This document shows positions 38,254-40,447 of a stretch of DNA of 40,447 nucleotides, piece by piece; the first letter of the stretch is position 1; the number at the start of each line of letters is the position of its first letter. The stretch is from positions 1 to 40,447 of the forward strand of contig JADLGE010000056.1 in assembly GCA_020849475.1 (NCBI GenBank), written 5' to 3'. This DNA comes from Gammaproteobacteria bacterium. GTDB taxonomy: Bacteria; Pseudomonadota; Gammaproteobacteria; Ga0077536. Position numbers and translations under genes: made by a program. A model generated the notes under the pieces. That model worked only from the letters and a program-made list of their open reading frames with translations. It had not been told where the DNA came from and ran no database searches.

Positions 38254-38832
38254 TCATGTACGCGGCGTGGCCGCCGTTTGTTCGTTCGTCACAGTCGGCT
38301 TCAGTGACTGGAAAAACGTATAGCCCAAGGTCAACACCGTGACCTCGGGCGGCAGACGCGGATCGACCACGAAACGCACCGGCATGCGGCGCGTTTCGCC
38401 GGCGGCCCGCGTCTGCTGGGTAAAACAGAAACACTCGGTCTTCTTGAAATACTTGGCGACGGTGTTGGGCGCGACGCTTGGCACCGCGTTGCCATCGATG
38501 GAACCTGAGTCCCAGTTGTGTACTTCAAACTCGACCTGCGTCTCGACGCCGGGATGCACCACCACCTTGTTGACCAGCGGTTTGAAATCCCATGGCATCT
38601 GCGCATCGACGCTGGTCACGAATTCAACCGTGACCGAGCGGCTCTCGTCGACCGGCAACGCCGCGGCCTGTGCTTCCGTCAGGCGGCCGGTCTTGCCATT
38701 CAGGCCAGTCACTGTGCAGAACACGTTGTACAACGGCACCAGTGCGTAGCCGAAGCTGAACATCACGCAGGTCGCCAGCGCCAACTTGGTGACGGTGCGG
38801 CGGTTGGCGGACTTTTGCGGTAAATCGCTCAT
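38254..38832 (-). CDS. ctaG: Cytochrome c oxidase copper assembly protein CtaG (Cox11)
   Basis: A 192-residue protein with one N-terminal helix (about 18-38) and a periplasmic immunoglobulin-like domain that delivers copper to the CuB site of subunit I. The copper-binding motif CFCFTQQ is seen at about 131-137, preceded by FKKTE, and the conserved MPVRFVVDPRLP follows. The gene lies between the 43-aa small protein gene (3 bp upstream) and coxC. Cox11/CtaG is in the order coxA-ctaG-coxC as in pseudomonads. Confidence 0.96.
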   Translation of the reverse strand: MSDLPQKSANRRTVTKLALATCVMFSFGYALVPLYNVFCTVTGLNGKTGRLTEAQAAALPVDESRSVTVEFVTSVDAQMPWDFKPLVNKVVVHPGVETQVEFEVHNWDSGSIDGNAVPSVAPNTVAKYFKKTECFCFTQQTRAAGETRRMPVRFVVDPRLPPEVTVLTLGYTFFQSLKPTVTNEQTAATPRT

Positions 38833-38835
38833 GTC

Positions 38836-38967
38836 TTACATCTTCGAGATGAACACCCAGGCGTAGATGGCCACCGCCACCACGGCAAGCACGATGGCGG
38901 TGCGCGTCGCTGCCCGTTGCTGGGCAGCGCGCGCGGCATCATCAGCCTGACGCTCGCTCACGGACAT
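38836..38967 (-). CDS. Small cytochrome oxidase assembly protein, single helix
   Basis: A 43-residue protein. It begins MSVSERQADDAARAAQQRAA, then a single membrane helix (TAIVLAVVAVAIYAWVFI) and ends SKM. The ATG lies two bases after the coxA stop and the stop is three bases before the ctaG start, so it is tightly packed in the operon. It resembles the tiny proteins found between coxA and ctaG in other proteobacteria and annotated as small oxidase assembly proteins. No motif for copper or heme binding is visible. Confidence 0.8.
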   Translation of the reverse strand: MSVSERQADDAARAAQQRAATRTAIVLAVVAVAIYAWVFISKM

Positions 38968-38969
38968 GC

Positions 38970-40447
<1,478 letters not shown>

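Overview
The window comes from the chromosome of a GC-rich gammaproteobacterium. The proteins and gene order resemble Pseudomonas and its relatives: pilT-pilU beside yggS-proC-yggT-metX-metW; pyrE-slmA-argB-algC-coaBC-radC-rpmB-rpmG; mutM-ggt-ferredoxin-coaD-rsmD-M16 pair-ftsY-rpoH; and an aa3-type cytochrome oxidase block. I cannot name a genus. No rRNA, tRNA, CRISPR array, prophage or complete insertion sequence was seen. Most of the DNA is housekeeping, so the interesting signals lie in regulation, small repeats and departures from the usual gene order.

Layout. 1-407: gene-poor edge with lower GC. 408-3759 (-): three tandem PilT-family ATPases (pilT, pilU and a second pilU-like gene) for type IV pilus retraction. 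3948-8331 (+): yggS, proC, yggT, yggU, metX, metW, covering PLP homeostasis, proline synthesis and the acylated-homoserine branch of methionine synthesis. 8396-12265: an exonuclease III/Crc-family gene (-), pyrE (+), a secreted coiled-coil protein (+), slmA (-) and argB (-). 12315-16356 (-): a membrane-anchored algC, a 161-bp palindromic MITE-like element, and coaBC. 16450-17636 (+): radC, rpmB, rpmG and a strong terminator. 17736-18920 (-): fatty acid desaturase. 19153-21126 (-): an orphan hydantoinase A. 21239-25032 (+): a Gld-type ABC operon whose last gene overlaps mutM. 25106-30923 (-): M16 peptidase pair, rsmD, coaD, ferredoxin and ggt as one operon. 31058-33019 (+): ftsY and rpoH, without the usual ftsE-ftsX between them. 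33027-40447 (-): an unknown membrane protein and the cytochrome oxidase/heme A block (cyoE, ctaA, a Sco-like protein, surf1, coxC, ctaG, a 43-aa small protein, coxA cut by the window end), with a DUF2909 gene on the opposite strand.

Main points. A perfect CIRCE operator (TTAGCACTC-N9-GAGTGCTAA) lies 41 bp upstream of rpoH. This suggests that the repressor HrcA controls the heat-shock sigma factor, linking two regulatory systems that often act separately. A dispersed palindromic (REP-like) repeat occurs at three intergenic sites. A MITE-like element with 19-bp perfect terminal repeats sits where dut is usually found, and its end forms part of the coaBC stop codon. The exonuclease III-family gene next to pyrE looks like a catalytically intact relative of Pseudomonas Crc.
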